Origin: Magnaporthiopsis rhizophila
Lineage: Eukaryota > Ascomycota > Sordariomycetes > Magnaporthales > Magnaporthaceae
Length of the DNA: 64,000 bases
NCBI GenBank assembly: GCA_003049465.1
Contig: PYSS01000012.1
Span: forward strand, 416,992 to 480,991
Direction of reading: 5' to 3'
Shown here piece after piece: positions 36,467 through 47,472 of this stretch; position 1 is the first letter of the stretch; every line of letters starts with the position of its first letter. The translations under genes were made by a program, and so were the position numbers. The notes below the pieces were generated by a model. That model worked only from the letters and a program-made list of their open reading frames with translations. It made no database searches and had not been told where the DNA came from.

Positions 36467-37952
36467 ATGGCTGAGGCCCTGGATGTGAACCACAATGGGC
36501 CCCCAGCAGCACCGGATCAGAATCAACAGTGAGCCCTCGGGAGCCCGGATCCCCTGTCGACATGAAAAGGTAGTGTGTCTCGTGACTAACAAAGCGTGTC
36601 CAGACCTGCCGCGCCGATTGAGATCCTAGCCACGTATTTGGGGAGGCTATATCAGGTTTATCCTGACCCGAACCAAATACCATACTATCTGTTCCCAGCA
36701 GATAAGGTGAGTAGCCTTAACTCGCGTCCTCAAAATCGGGAATTATCTTTAACACCGCATTCGGGATGTGTAGGCGGAACACGATAGGCTCGATCTCTTC
36801 CATCATGCCATTAACTTTGCGCTCCAAGGCCGGCATCCTGCGCCTGAAAGTCGTGTGAAAGAAGGCTCGCATGTGCTGGACATTGGCTGTGGATCAGGCA
36901 TATGGCTCATAGAGCTGGCCAAGAAAGTAGGGTAAGTGTCGACTTGATGGTCGCAAGCGACGAGCGTTATACGTCTAGACATTGGCGGCCCCAGGCTGAC
37001 GACATTTCCGCAGCCCCATGGAGGGTTTGCATCTCGTCGGCGTCGACCTGCAGATGAACCAACCACCAAGGTAGGCAACCTGGAAAGGCGGAATTCCACC
37101 TCTGGGCCTGTTTCGCCCGCTGGGGGTCTATAACAGCTAACCAACGTCGAGATGCGACCTTCAGTATTCCATATACTGTCAGCTTCGAACGAGCCGATGT
37201 AGAGGAGCCCTGGACGGGCAACCTGGCGGCCAACGCGCCGTATGACTACATTCACTGTCAGCTCATGAGAGGCGCCATAAGATCGTGGCCGACATTTTAC
37301 GGCCACGTCGCAGCGTAGGTGCTTTCCCCCCGTCTCCCTCCCCGCCTGAAGGGCAAAATCATACTAAAGCATGTAAATATGGCCGCCACGCAGTCACTTG
37401 AGACCCGGGACTGGCGTTTTTGAGCACACGGAGCTGGACTGGACCTTTCGGAACGACGATTTTCCGCTCGCGCCGGGGCTAAAACAATGGAACGAAGAGG
37501 TCAGCGAATGCATGGAGCGGCACGGAGCGCCGTTGAATCCAGACCCGCCAGGGACTCGTGCCGCTCTTCACGCGGCAGGATTCGTTGACATCAAGGAGGA
37601 TGCCATCATGGTACCCGTCAGCCACTGGGCCGACGACGAGTTCGGGCGCACTATCGGCCGATGGTTCCAGCTCGCCCTGATACGGAGTATCTGGCCAATG
37701 GCGTTAGCCCCACTTACACGCGTCGGGGGGAGGGACGAAGCCTACGTCGAGGACCTAGATGATATTGCGCAAGAGCAGATACGGTCACGCGAGTGGACGA
37801 CCGGCCTATACTGCATACTGTGAGTGTCTCTTTTTTTCTTTTCTTTTTTTTTTCCACATCCCCATCCGTCGGCTCGTGAGCTAACGGTGAGCTAACGGGG
37901 TCTATGCACGTATAGCTACATATGGACCGCAAAAATACCTCCACGAGACTGA
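36467..37952 (+). CDS. LaeA-like S-adenosylmethionine-dependent methyltransferase
   Basis: Seven exons: 36467-36528, 36604-36706, 36774-36931, 37014-37070, 37165-37314, 37394-37819 and 37916-37952, giving 330 residues. Every junction uses GT/AG and keeps frame. Class I methyltransferase motif I is VLDIGCGSGIW near residue 88. The acidic strand-2 loop is LVGVDLQMNQPP, and family blocks IPYTVSFERADVEEPW, HLRPGTGVFEHTELDW and an acidic-aromatic C-terminal segment follow. The upstream block EILATYLGRLYQVYPDPNQIPYYLFPADKAEHDRL is fungal and LaeA-like. Relatives are often regulators or tailoring enzymes of secondary metabolism. No polyketide or peptide synthase lies nearby, so substrate and role are open. 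The intron density is much higher than in neighbouring genes. Confidence 0.88.
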
Positions 37953-39783
37953 AGGTACGGCGCAGACCACAAGAATATCGGAACCAGTCCATCCTCGCCC
38001 CTCATCTGTTTCCCACTCTACTTGATGAGCGAGTGCGAGCTGCCGCCTTGGCCGTATCCTCATACCCAACCCTGTAACTACCACCTGTTGCGGAAGCCGT
38101 CCCTGGTCGGGTGGATGGTTTTCGGCCGAGGTCGCCTATCCGGCCACGGTTTTTTCGGGTGAAACCAGAATGCATTTCAATTTTACAAGTCTTGTATGAT
38201 ATTTGGGCGTTTATCTTTCTGTCCCTTGGTGATGGGCCTTGTCAACTTTCTTGATACCGGCGAGACGAAAGTTTGCTTCCTTTCCTTTTTTTTTTCGTCG
38301 TTTTTAATCCTCACCAGCTCTGGAGTTTTAGGTAGCGATACTCGGCCTTTGAACAAAATCAGGCAAAATGGGGCGACAGCCAGAACGAAAATGACGACTG
38401 CAAATCCACACAGCATGATGTTCCAAGTCTAAAGTCGACACTTGTTTGCGGCTGCTCTTCCACCTCTCCGTCTCATTTCTAGGTTCTAATGGGGAGCAAA
38501 GTCAAGTCCCCAGTTCCCCCAGCCAATGAGCGGCACAGTCAACACCAACCCCGACGGCACCGAGACGACCGACCGACAGCCCTGTACATAACATACATAC
38601 ACACCGGTCGCCAGAAGTCGGCCGCATAAACGGCCGGGGGGCTCCACTGCCAACAGATAGCGCCAACCGGCCGACGTTGGATCGGGGGAGCGTATGAGGA
38701 GTCGCGTGGTGTGAACTGACAGCGTGGCAAGGGGCCCTCGCTTGGAGGGGAGTGCGGCTGTTGATGGTTCCGAGGTGGTATTCTATTCTTTTCTTCACCG
38801 CCCACGGCTGATACATGTCGATACTTTGATGAGAGGGGCGTGTGCCCGTCGGAGCAACGCTCCGGGACTGGACTACCTAGGATAGCACCTAGGTAACTTC
38901 TGGATGTTGAGCGAGCTCGGTTAGGTAGCCCAGCCAGGTCCCCCCCTGGCTTGCCCAGCTTGAATTTTGTGCATCCATGCAGTTACTGCCTGTTACTGCC
39001 CATGCACACTGCCAGGTTTTTTTCATGCGTGGCTCTCTCGCCCACACTCTGCGCAGCAAGTTAAGTGACGGGTAGCAGGACAAGAACGCCCAAGTCCCTG
39101 CTTGCCACAAAACACAAAACGGCGACGCCCGTTGATTGAACCGCTATTGTGATCAGCAGGAAGGATGGGTAGACAGATAACTAGGGAGATCGATCGGGTG
39201 GTGTGATTGATGATGGGAGGTCAAACAAAAAAAAAACCAACAAAGGAGGCGGCCGCCTAAGCAGGCAGCCGCTGCAGCCGGCCGGGCGCCACCGGTTCAT
39301 AAAAGCGGTCGCTCCATTTTAGCGACCGAGACAAAGAACAAAAAAGACGCATCTGCGTAGATGCGCGGGCGGATCCGCCACACTTTTGTGTGCGTATGTG
39401 TGTGTGTGTGTGTTGACGCCAGCCGGCGGAGAAATGGTTCGCCGTCCTGCTATGCTATGCCTACCCACCACCACGCCCATAGCACAGAGATCCGGGAAAT
39501 GGCCGTTTTGATGCGGCCGCTCTGTATTGTGAGGTGGCATGATGGGCCTGCCTTGCCTCCCACACACCTACACATACGTGCATTTTTTTTTTTTCTCTCT
39601 CTCTCTCTCTTTGTTTTTATTGACGACCTCCATTCACCCGCAAGTTTTATCTGCGTCAGGCGCGGCCGTGTCTGGTCGCTGCGATTTGTCAATTGCCACC
39701 TAAACCCGCGCGATGCCCTCCAGCTCAGATTGAAACCCGAAAGGTGGTGGCCATGCCCCACACACACACACACACGCACACAC

Positions 39784-39822
<39 letters not shown>

Positions 39823-41084
39823 TACATCCATTACATGTGCGCCAATCATGCGCATTCCACCCCTTTCGCTCAGGAGATTTGTGCGTGAAGTGCAATGCGG
39901 GTTTAGCACAAGTACTTGGATAAGGGAAATACATCAACGGAATAAGGCGGGATCTAGGGCCCCAAAAAAAAAAAAAAAAAAAAAAAAAAACCAAGAGCAA
40001 ATGCCGTGACCTGCGTCTTGGGTTGCTGCCTCCACCGTGCTAATGGCCTGCACCCACTACTGCCTCTGATGCTCGATCAATGAAAAGGAGTAGTTAAGAG
40101 TAAACGGCATAGGAGTAAACCACCTAGCTTATCAAATACAACTGGATAGGTACCTACGGTAGGTAATGCCGTAGGTGAACACCATCTCAGAGTGAATCGG
40201 TCCGAGCCAGCCGGCAGAGAGCACTTCCAAGAGGCAGCCTGAGCAAGCCCAGCCGTGCACCTACGCTCTGCTGTGGACCTGAACATCTCCGTGACGAGTC
40301 ACATAAAAAAGCATAGCACAACGCCGAGCAGAGAGAAGAACTGAGGCAATCCCTTCATTAGTCTTAAGTCTAGGTCACCGACTCCGCCGTCCTCGCTCTT
40401 CGTCACCCTCCGTAAACACCACCCACCATCCATATGCAGCTCTATCTGGTCGTACATGCCCTTTTTCTTTTTTGCGCAGCGAATAACAAAGGAAACTCGA
40501 GTAAAGGGTCCTCCGAGGGTGGGGTAAACGACACGTGGGCAAGAGGACGTAAAGGATACAAAGGGCTATAATCAAAAAAAGGACACACGACACGACGCGA
40601 CAGCCGGAGTTTGAGAGCAGCGAGAAAGCTCCCAGAAGCCTCCCATCCCCGTCTTCCGCCGGCGAGCCGGGTGCTGTGTGATAAAACGGTGGGCGCGCGG
40701 GCGTGAGAATGGGAAAGTGGTATACAGGCCCGGTCGATATAACGCGCCATACCAGAGCGTTCCCGCTCTTCATTTCCGTCCGTCTTCCAAAGAAAGAAGG
40801 CTCTCCGTGTGTTTGTGATAAAAAGAAAAAGAGAAAACATCAGATGGCTTGGGGCTCATTTGCTGGACCACGACCTCCTGCATTCACACCCTCCCTCTGG
40901 ACCTTGCCATCTTGTCCCCCCCGCTTTTGGCGACTGGCCGAGGCGCCTTGGATGTGCTGATGATGGCGGCCCACAAGGAGACGGGATTTGGTCTCCAGGA
41001 CATCCACTCTCCCTTGAGCCACCGAGAAGACAGGCGGGGCAGCAGTGGTGCTACCGGTTTTATAGAATGTCTCTTTTATATATC
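37953..41084. other. 3.1-kb intergenic region with microsatellites
   Basis: Holds the methyltransferase 3' flank and, near 41 kb, the 3' flank of the atp20 gene. GT/CA tracts at 39388-39412 and 39762-39819, a CT tract at 39595-39611 and a 28-base A run at 39963-39990 are present. No gene recognised. Confidence 0.6.
39762..39819. repeat. (CA)n microsatellite
   Basis: Imperfect CA tract with a few CG interruptions. It creates artificial His-Thr and Cys-Val open frames on the two strands. Confidence 0.93.
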
Positions 41085-42175
41085 TTAGTGATGGGCCGCG
41101 TGGGCTTCTCCGTGGTAGCCGATCAGCTTAAAGCGGCCGATGATCTCGCCCACGGTGAAGAAACCCAGCATCTCGGCGGCGAGGACACCACCAGCAGCCA
41201 GTTGTGCGTTGGAAAGACCGCGCACGGCCTGCATGGGGTCCGATGGCGGGACGCGGGCGCTGATGGTCTTCATCAGGGCCCCGGGGGCTTGGAGCGTCTT
41301 CCACGCGTTCTGGAAGTAGGTCTGGAAGGTGGCAGCCGATCTGTTCAATCGTTTTTTCCCCCCAGCGCATGGGGGAAGAGGGCGTGGGGTCAGCCTGCTG
41401 AACAAGGATTGGCCCAAAAAGCCACAAACAGTTTCCGGGCGCCGACTTACGGAGGGGTCATCTGCTGGTTGCGGAACACGATCTTGCCAAGCTCAAGGCC
41501 AACGCGCGAGTAGTATATGACGCGTGGAATCTGGGCTACATACGGATGTTGACCAGAATGCCGATCCAAATCAGTCTTTCCGTCTACCTTGTCCAAATGG
41601 TCTGTTGAGTCGTAAGACGGGCGGGGAGGATCACTGTGCGCACCCTCGACGAACTTGACAACCCTCCCTGTCCGGCCACCAACCTTGCCAAGAGCTTCCG
41701 AGGCGCCCTTGGCAGCACCCATGAGGGCCGGGGCGGCAGCCGATGTGACGCGGCTGAGGCCCTCGGCGGCCTTGGCGGCCGTCTCCTTCGCAGCCTCGGC
41801 AGCCTTAGAGGCGGTCTCTTTTGCAGCTTCGGCTGCCTTCGCGGCTGTCTCTTTGGCGTTCTCGGCGGCCTTGGAACCCGTGTCTTTCGCAGTCTCAGCG
41901 GCCTTGGAGGTCGTCTCCTTGGTAGCCTCGGCTGTCTTCGAGGCAGTCTCCCTGGTAGCCTCGGCCGTCTTCGAAGCCGCCTGCTTGGAAGTCTCGGCGG
42001 TTTTGGAGGCTGCCTGCTTCGCAGTCTCGGCAGCTTTGGATGCAGTCTCCTTGGCGCCCTCGGCCGCCTTGTTTGTGGCGGTCGACTCGAACCGGCGGGC
42101 CACGGTGGTCCTCATCGACGAGGTGAAGTTGGCGGAGCGGCGCAGCGCCAGCTGGCGGACGATTGACGCGGACAT
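41085..42175 (-). CDS. atp20: Mitochondrial ATP synthase subunit g with LEA-like repeats
   Basis: Three exons on the minus strand, 42175-41644, 41535-41451 and 41340-41085, give 290 residues. Intron 1 (108 nt, donor GTGCGC) is a multiple of three without a stop, but splicing it out restores the conserved FVEAQIPRVIYYSRVGLELGKIVF. Residues 1-30 are a basic amphipathic presequence (MSASIVRQLALRRSANF) for mitochondrial import. Residues 36-134 are nine tandem 11-residue repeats of consensus K-(A/T)-A-E-x-x-K-(E/Q)-(T/A)-A-S. The ATP synthase g domain follows from about 135 (GLSRVTSAAAPALMGAAKGAS), with the membrane helix near AAGGVLAAEMLGFFTVGEIIGRF. Subunit g sits at the dimer interface of F1Fo ATP synthase in the inner membrane and helps shape cristae. 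Yeast Atp20 is only 115 residues. Confidence 0.93.
41774..42070 (-). repeat. Nine coding 33-bp repeats (LEA-type 11-mers)
   Basis: Within atp20 exon 1, nine consecutive 33-bp units encode variants of KAAEAAKETAS. The pattern of Ala at apolar positions with Lys and Glu around them is that of group 3 LEA proteins, which fold into amphipathic helices on drying. Units differ at both DNA and protein level, so the array is not a recent slippage product. Confidence 0.85.
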
Positions 42176-42823
42176 GCTCGGCTGGCTGATATTTTCTTCT
42201 CTCCTTGGCCGGGTCAGGTCGTACGTGTCCTGAAAGCAGATAGGGTGGGGTTAACCCGGGGTGCGTGGCTGCCGTCGTCGGGTTCGCGGTCGGGTCGGGT
42301 TGGGCGAATGGTGGGAGGGAGTGGATGGGTTTTCTCGTGCGATAATTTACGCAAGCAAAAATGTTCCAACCGTTGTCCCCGGTAGTTTTCGCTGGCCCGG
42401 CGAAACCTCGAATGTGGCCCAAGCTTTAACCGAATTCTGGGCCCCGCTGGAGAGCAACCGGCCAATAAGCGGGTCCAATTGAAAACTGAGGTCATTCCAA
42501 GCTCTGTGCTTTGAAACTTCTACTATTCGTGCACATGTAGATGGATGAAGTGGTTCTATCCCATCCATCTCTACCCTGTCAAGACACTCACATGCCCGCC
42601 TGCCCGCCCAGATATTCATCACTCAAAGAAGCAGTTTATCAAGTGCTTCTAAAGAGCTGGAATGCTTGCATGATCTGGAATCTGAGATTATATACCCGTT
42701 CGCACGCTGCTCTGCTTTCCAGGATGATGACGACAACCCCTGAAATAATAATTACAGCACCAAAAAAAAAAAAAAAAAAAAAAAAAAAGAAGAAGAAAAA
42801 AAAAAGAAACGGCGACCCCTCAC
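42176..42823. other. Intergenic, atp20 promoter side to lad1 3' end
   Basis: 648 bp. Two same-strand genes flank it: atp20 starts at 42175 and lad1 ends at 42824. It includes a 27-base A run at 42762-42788 near the lad1 stop and a probable atp20 leader just above 42176. Confidence 0.6.
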
Positions 42824-44030
42824 CTAGTCCAGGCTTTGGATCTGGACCTTGATGGCGCCCGTCTTGGGGTCGGCGGCCGTCTCGAACGCCTTGAGGGCGT
42901 CCTCGAGCGGGAAGCGGTGGGTGACGAGGCGTGACAGGTCGACGACCTTGTTCTGGATCAGGCGGATGGCGCGGGGCCACGTGTTGCAGTAGCGGTACTG
43001 GAACTGGAGGTCGATCTCGCGCACCGACGCGCGCATAAAGGGCATGCTGATCTCGTTGCGGCCGACGCCGATGACGAAGACCTTGCCGCCGAACTTGGCC
43101 GCCCACACGGCGGCGGCGATGCTGCTCTCGACGCCCGTGCACTCCATGGCCACGGCCGGCTCCATGCCGCCCATGGCCGCCACGATCTGCTTGGCCGCCT
43201 CCTCGGCGCTGGGCCGGCCCTCGACCTTGTGGGTGATGACGTCCGGGCACAGCTCCTTTGCGAACCTGAGCCGGCCCTCGTCGATATCGGTGATGACGAT
43301 GGGGCAGGCGCCGGCCGCCTTGGCGCACAGCAGCGTGATGAGCCCGATGGGACCGGCACCGCACACCAGCGTCGGGTCGCCCAGCCCCAGGCCGGCGCGC
43401 TTGATGCCGGCCAGGGCCACGCTGAGCGGCTCCAGCATGGCGCCGTCCTCCCATGACATGTCGCCGATCTTGTGGCACCACACGGCCGGGTGGTTGACGT
43501 AGCGCCGCAGCAGGCCCGCCACGGGCGGCGTCGACAGGAAGTCGACGCGCTCGCAGCCGTTATACCGCCCCGTCAGGCAGGGCTCGCACTCGTTGCAGAT
43601 CACCTGCGGCTCCACGGCCACCCGGTCGCCCACCTTGAGCGACGTCACCGAGGGGTGCACCGCGATCACCTCGCCTGCAGACTCGTGGCCCAGAACGTGG
43701 TCGGCCTCGACGATCATGGGGCCGATGCAGCCATGGTGCCAGAAGTGGACGTCGGACCTGCCAGTATGCGCTCTTTGTTAGCCCAATGCTTTACACACGG
43801 GTGACTTTCACCACGCCATCTTCTCCGAGTGGCTTGTGTTGTTCGTACCCGCAGATGCCTGTGCTCCTTATGGCGATGGTGACCTCTCCCTTCTTCAGCT
43901 CCTCGCCGCCCTTCTGCACGCTCTCGAGGCTCGGCCCCGTCTCACTAATCCATAGGTCGTGCTTGGGGTTTGTGAAGACTCCAATGTTCTTCTTTGTTGG
44001 CGCGGCGGCCACGACGGCTGCCGGTGACAT
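42824..44030 (-). CDS. lad1: L-arabinitol 4-dehydrogenase
   Basis: Two exons on the minus strand, 44030-43849 and 43757-42824 (intron 91 nt), give 371 residues. It is a zinc medium-chain dehydrogenase with the catalytic-zinc cysteine in STGICGSD, the structural zinc cluster CNECEPCLTGRYNGC, the Rossmann loop CGAGPIGL and VITDID at the end of strand 2, where Asp-Ile favours NAD+ over NADP+. Blocks such as VFTNPKHDLWISE, RVDFLSTPPVAGLLRRYVNHPAVWCHKIG and the C-terminal FETAADPKTGAIKVQIQSLD match fungal LAD rather than xylitol or sorbitol dehydrogenase. The enzyme oxidises L-arabinitol to L-xylulose in fungal L-arabinose catabolism. The intron splits the glycine before SDVHFW. An upstream in-frame extension starts without ATG and was rejected. 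Confidence 0.94.
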
Positions 44031-45581
44031 GGTTTCTGGACCTGGGCCTGGCGGCGGCGGCGGCACGAAACCGGCTGATCGTTTACGCTGCGACGGCTCG
44101 AGGGATATTGGGTGTGGGTGTGCGAGCGCGAGCGAGCAAGAGGATGCGAAGACGAGGGCGAGAAAAGAAGAAAGATGGATTCAAAGAGAATAGACGTAGT
44201 GAGGACTTGGAAAGCTCTCCGAAGCGCGTAGCGGGTAGGAAGATCAACCGAGGAGGGGGGGCCGGAGAAATACGTATCTTGCATACAGACAGACACACAC
44301 GCGCAGGCGCACCTACCTATATACGACCACAGCAACAAGTACCAGGCCGGGGTGGGGTAGGCATTGAAGGAACGAGGTCGGAAGGCGGTATATTACCTAT
44401 CAGCTGGGCGGCATGCTTGGCAGACCCAGGGTCTTCACGCGGAGGACGGCCCAGGGCGAAACGCCATCCTGGCCAGCCTCCACCGGCGGCAACGGGGAGA
44501 CGACCTTTTGTTGCTATACGCGCAGCCGCAGCCGCTTCGGGGATGTTGAAGCTCCCCGGGTGGGACTCTGGGATTTTTTGACCTCTTCCTTTTTTTTGTC
44601 CTTTTGCCAATGTGACGTGCGGCGGCGGCTCCAGCAAGCAAGAACGCATACTGTAGAGCCAGCTAGGCCTATGCCTGCTGGAGGTCAGGCGGGCGCTTCT
44701 TCCCTCGGGCCACCCAACAACCGCTCAAGCGGCGGCGGATGTTTGTGCGTGTGGTTCTGCCCTTCTTTTCCCTCCCCCTTTTTCCCCACTGGCTCGCATA
44801 AGTGGGATTCAACGTCCACTGCGTCCCGGGCCCGCTCCAGGCTTCCGGCCGGTCGCGGTCTAGACTGGAGGTCGCTTTTTTTTTTTTTTCTTCGTTCTTT
44901 TTTCCCTCTCTGGGTGGTGATAAATGTAACCTGGTGGGTAGGGTTCCAGACGCAAGGCACCTCCCAGCGAAAAAGGGGAGGAAAAAAAAGCAATAAACGA
45001 CAGCTGGACTGTAGCAGCAGCCTAGGCAAAAGCCAAAAACCTAATGCCGTCTTGACTCGACACGCGCGGACGCCGTGGCCTCGGCGGCCACAAGCCCGAT
45101 GTGCGCTTCGGCAGCAGGCAGAGATAGCGGAGTGGGGATCCCGTCACAAGGCGGCTGGGGCAGCCTCACTGCCGCTCCAATCATCTCGGCAGCGGGTTTT
45201 TGGGTTGAACCTGTAACCTGCCTGTCGGATTGTGTGTGTGCGCGTGCAAAAGAGAGAAAAAAAAAAAAAAAAAAAAAAGTGTTATGGCGATGCTAGTAAA
45301 CGTTGAGCGCCAGATAAAGATCCGATTGCCGACTAGGGCCGCCACCATCTCGGTTCTATTTGACCTATTTTTACCGCTAACAGCTCAGAAGACGCCAAGC
45401 CATTATGTGTGGGAAATTTCCCAGGTGTACAGATGGCAAAGAGCCCCACAGCAACCCATCACGAGACACTTTCATGTTTTGTTCTTGCGACATGCAATTT
45501 GCGGCATGGTAATGATGACGACCTCGATTCCGCCCAGCCCGTCCAACGTCTGGATGGCCGCCCGGTCTGGCGGTCAGGTGA
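44031..45581. other. Intergenic, lad1 promoter and SSADH gene 3' flank
   Basis: 1.55 kb with no recognised gene. It should hold the lad1 promoter (to the right of 44030) and the 3' UTR of the dehydrogenase gene that ends at 45582. A 20-base A run lies at 45259-45278. A 267-codon + strand frame here has no family features. Confidence 0.6.
44347..44357 (+). promoter_or_regulatory. Two overlapping candidate CreA sites
   Basis: CCGGGG and GTGGGG overlap by one base, both fitting the fungal carbon-catabolite repressor consensus SYGGRG, about 320 bp upstream of the lad1 start codon. Paired CreA sites are typical of repressed sugar-utilisation promoters. The motif is short and common in GC-rich DNA, so function is inference. 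Confidence 0.35.
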
Positions 45582-47472
45582 TCAGCGTTGTAGCGGCTTT
45601 CCCATGCCACCAAACGTTATCGTCTTGATGACCTGGTACTCGGCGATGCCGTACTTGGACCCTTCTCTTCCAAAGCCGGACTCCTTGACGCCGCCAAACG
45701 GCGAGGCCGTGTCCGAGATGAGGCCGGTGTTCACTCCAACCATGCCCACCTCGAGCGCCTCGGCCACGCGCTGGATCCGCTGCGAGTCGCGCGAGTAGAA
45801 GTAGCCGGCAAGCCCGACGTCCACCCTATTGGCTGCCTCGACGACCTGCGCCTCCGTGTCGAAGGGGAACACGCCCGCGATGGGGCCAAACGTCTCCTCG
45901 CTCGCGAGCGCCATGTCCTCCGTCATGTCGCGCACCACCGTCGGCTGGAAGAAGGAAGGACCCAGGTCCGCCATCCTCTCGCCGCCCGCCAGCACCCTGC
46001 CGCCCTTGTCGACGGCATCGCGGACCTGCGCCTCGACTTTTGCGACGGCGCGCTCGTGGATTAGGGGGCCGTGCGTCGTGTCCGGGTCGAACCCGTTTCC
46101 GACCCGGAACGAGTCCCGCACCCGGGCGGCCAGGCGGTCGCAGAACTCGTCGTAGACGTCCCTCTGCACGTATATGCGGTTGGCGCACACGCACGTCTGG
46201 CCCGTGGAGCGGAACTTTGAGGCGATGGCGCCCTCGACGGCCGCGTCCAGGTCCGCGTCGTCAAAGACGATGAAGGGCGCGTTGCCGCCCAGCTCGAACG
46301 AGCACTTTTTGAGCATGCTCGAGGCCTGCTCCATCAGCATCTTGCCCACCGGAGTCGAGCCGGTGAAGGAGATTTTCCGGACGGTCGGATGTGACGTCAG
46401 CGTCGACCCGACCTCCTTGGTGTTTTCGTGCGACGTGATAAAGTTCACAACTCCCGGCGGGATGCCAGCGCGATGAGCCAGCTCGGCGATGGCCATCGAG
46501 GTAAAAGGCGTCTCCGCGGGGGCTTTGCAAACCACGGTACATCCCGCCGCCAGAGCCGGGCCGATCTTTCGGGTGCCCATGGCCGCAGGGAAGTTCCAAC
46601 TGTACAGGAGATTTCATGATTAGCTAGACACCCACTTAGATAAGTACCTACGCCGGTGCGAGGCCTGGCTCAATGTACTCACGGAGTGATGATGCCGCAG
46701 ACTCCGACAGGCTCCTTGATCGTGATGACGCGATTCTGCCCGACCGACGCGGGAATGACATCTCCGTAAACACGCGGGGCCTCCTCGGAGAACCATTCAA
46801 AGAAGTTGGCAGCATATGTGACCTCGCCCTTGGCGTCGGCGAGCGTCTTGCCGTTCTCCCACGTAATAAGTTTTGCCAGGTCGTCGGCGTTGGCCATCAT
46901 GAGGTCAAACCATTTGCGCAGCAGGCGAGATCTTTCGCGGCCCGTGGTCGTCCGGAAGCTTGCGAATGCAGCGGCAGCCGCCTCTATGGCTTTTTCCGTG
47001 TCGGCTTTGCTGAACTCCGGCGACGAGCCGATGTGGCTGCCGGTCGAGGGATCTGACGAGCCATGGCCAATGGTGGTGAGTTTCTAGCCTGACCGGGCCA
47101 TACGCGTACAGAGCTGTCCCTCCGATTTCCTCTTCTTTCCATACCTGAGACAACAAAGGTCTTGCCCGACGCGGCCTTGACCCATTCGCCGTTCACATAG
47201 CAGACGCCTGGTCTGAAGAGGGACGGATCTTTGAGCTGTAAGCGGTCATTGTCAGAAGATGGAAGGTCTTGGTTATTGCACCCGCGGTAAGATATCACGA
47301 GCTATGGGAGGATATATCCACGGAGACATACTGTAGGCACCGATGAGCCCGAAGCCAGGCGGAAAATGTTATGCGGCAAGAATGGGACAGGGCGGCGGCC
47401 TTGGACTAGAGTCCTAGCGGCGAGGCGACGTGAGGTAAGGTAGGCCTGCCTCTGAATGTGTATAGTAGACAT
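45582..47472 (-). CDS. Succinate-semialdehyde dehydrogenase, probably mitochondrial
   Basis: Four exons on the minus strand, 47472-47332, 47235-47145, 47052-46683 and 46599-45582, give 539 residues. Exon 1 alone encodes a 47-residue Arg/Ser/Leu-rich presequence without acidic residues (start MSTIHIQRQAYLTSRRLAAR). The aldehyde dehydrogenase body shows VGVCGIITPWNFP, the FTGSTPVGK cofactor loop, general-base Glu303 in ELGGNAP, and nucleophile Cys337 in TGQTCVC. Cys339 matches the second cysteine of the redox switch known in human SSADH. It oxidises succinate semialdehyde to succinate, the last step of the GABA shunt. Introns of 96, 92 and 83 nt all keep frame. Yeast Uga2 is the family counterpart. 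Confidence 0.92.

Noticed and set aside
39361..39888. 175-codon frame rich in His-Thr
   Set aside because: It is produced by the (CA)n microsatellite; nothing on either side resembles a protein family.
45190..45260. B-box-like GGTTCAACCC on the minus strand
   Set aside because: The flanking bases cannot form a T-stem or an acceptor stem, so it is not a tRNA.
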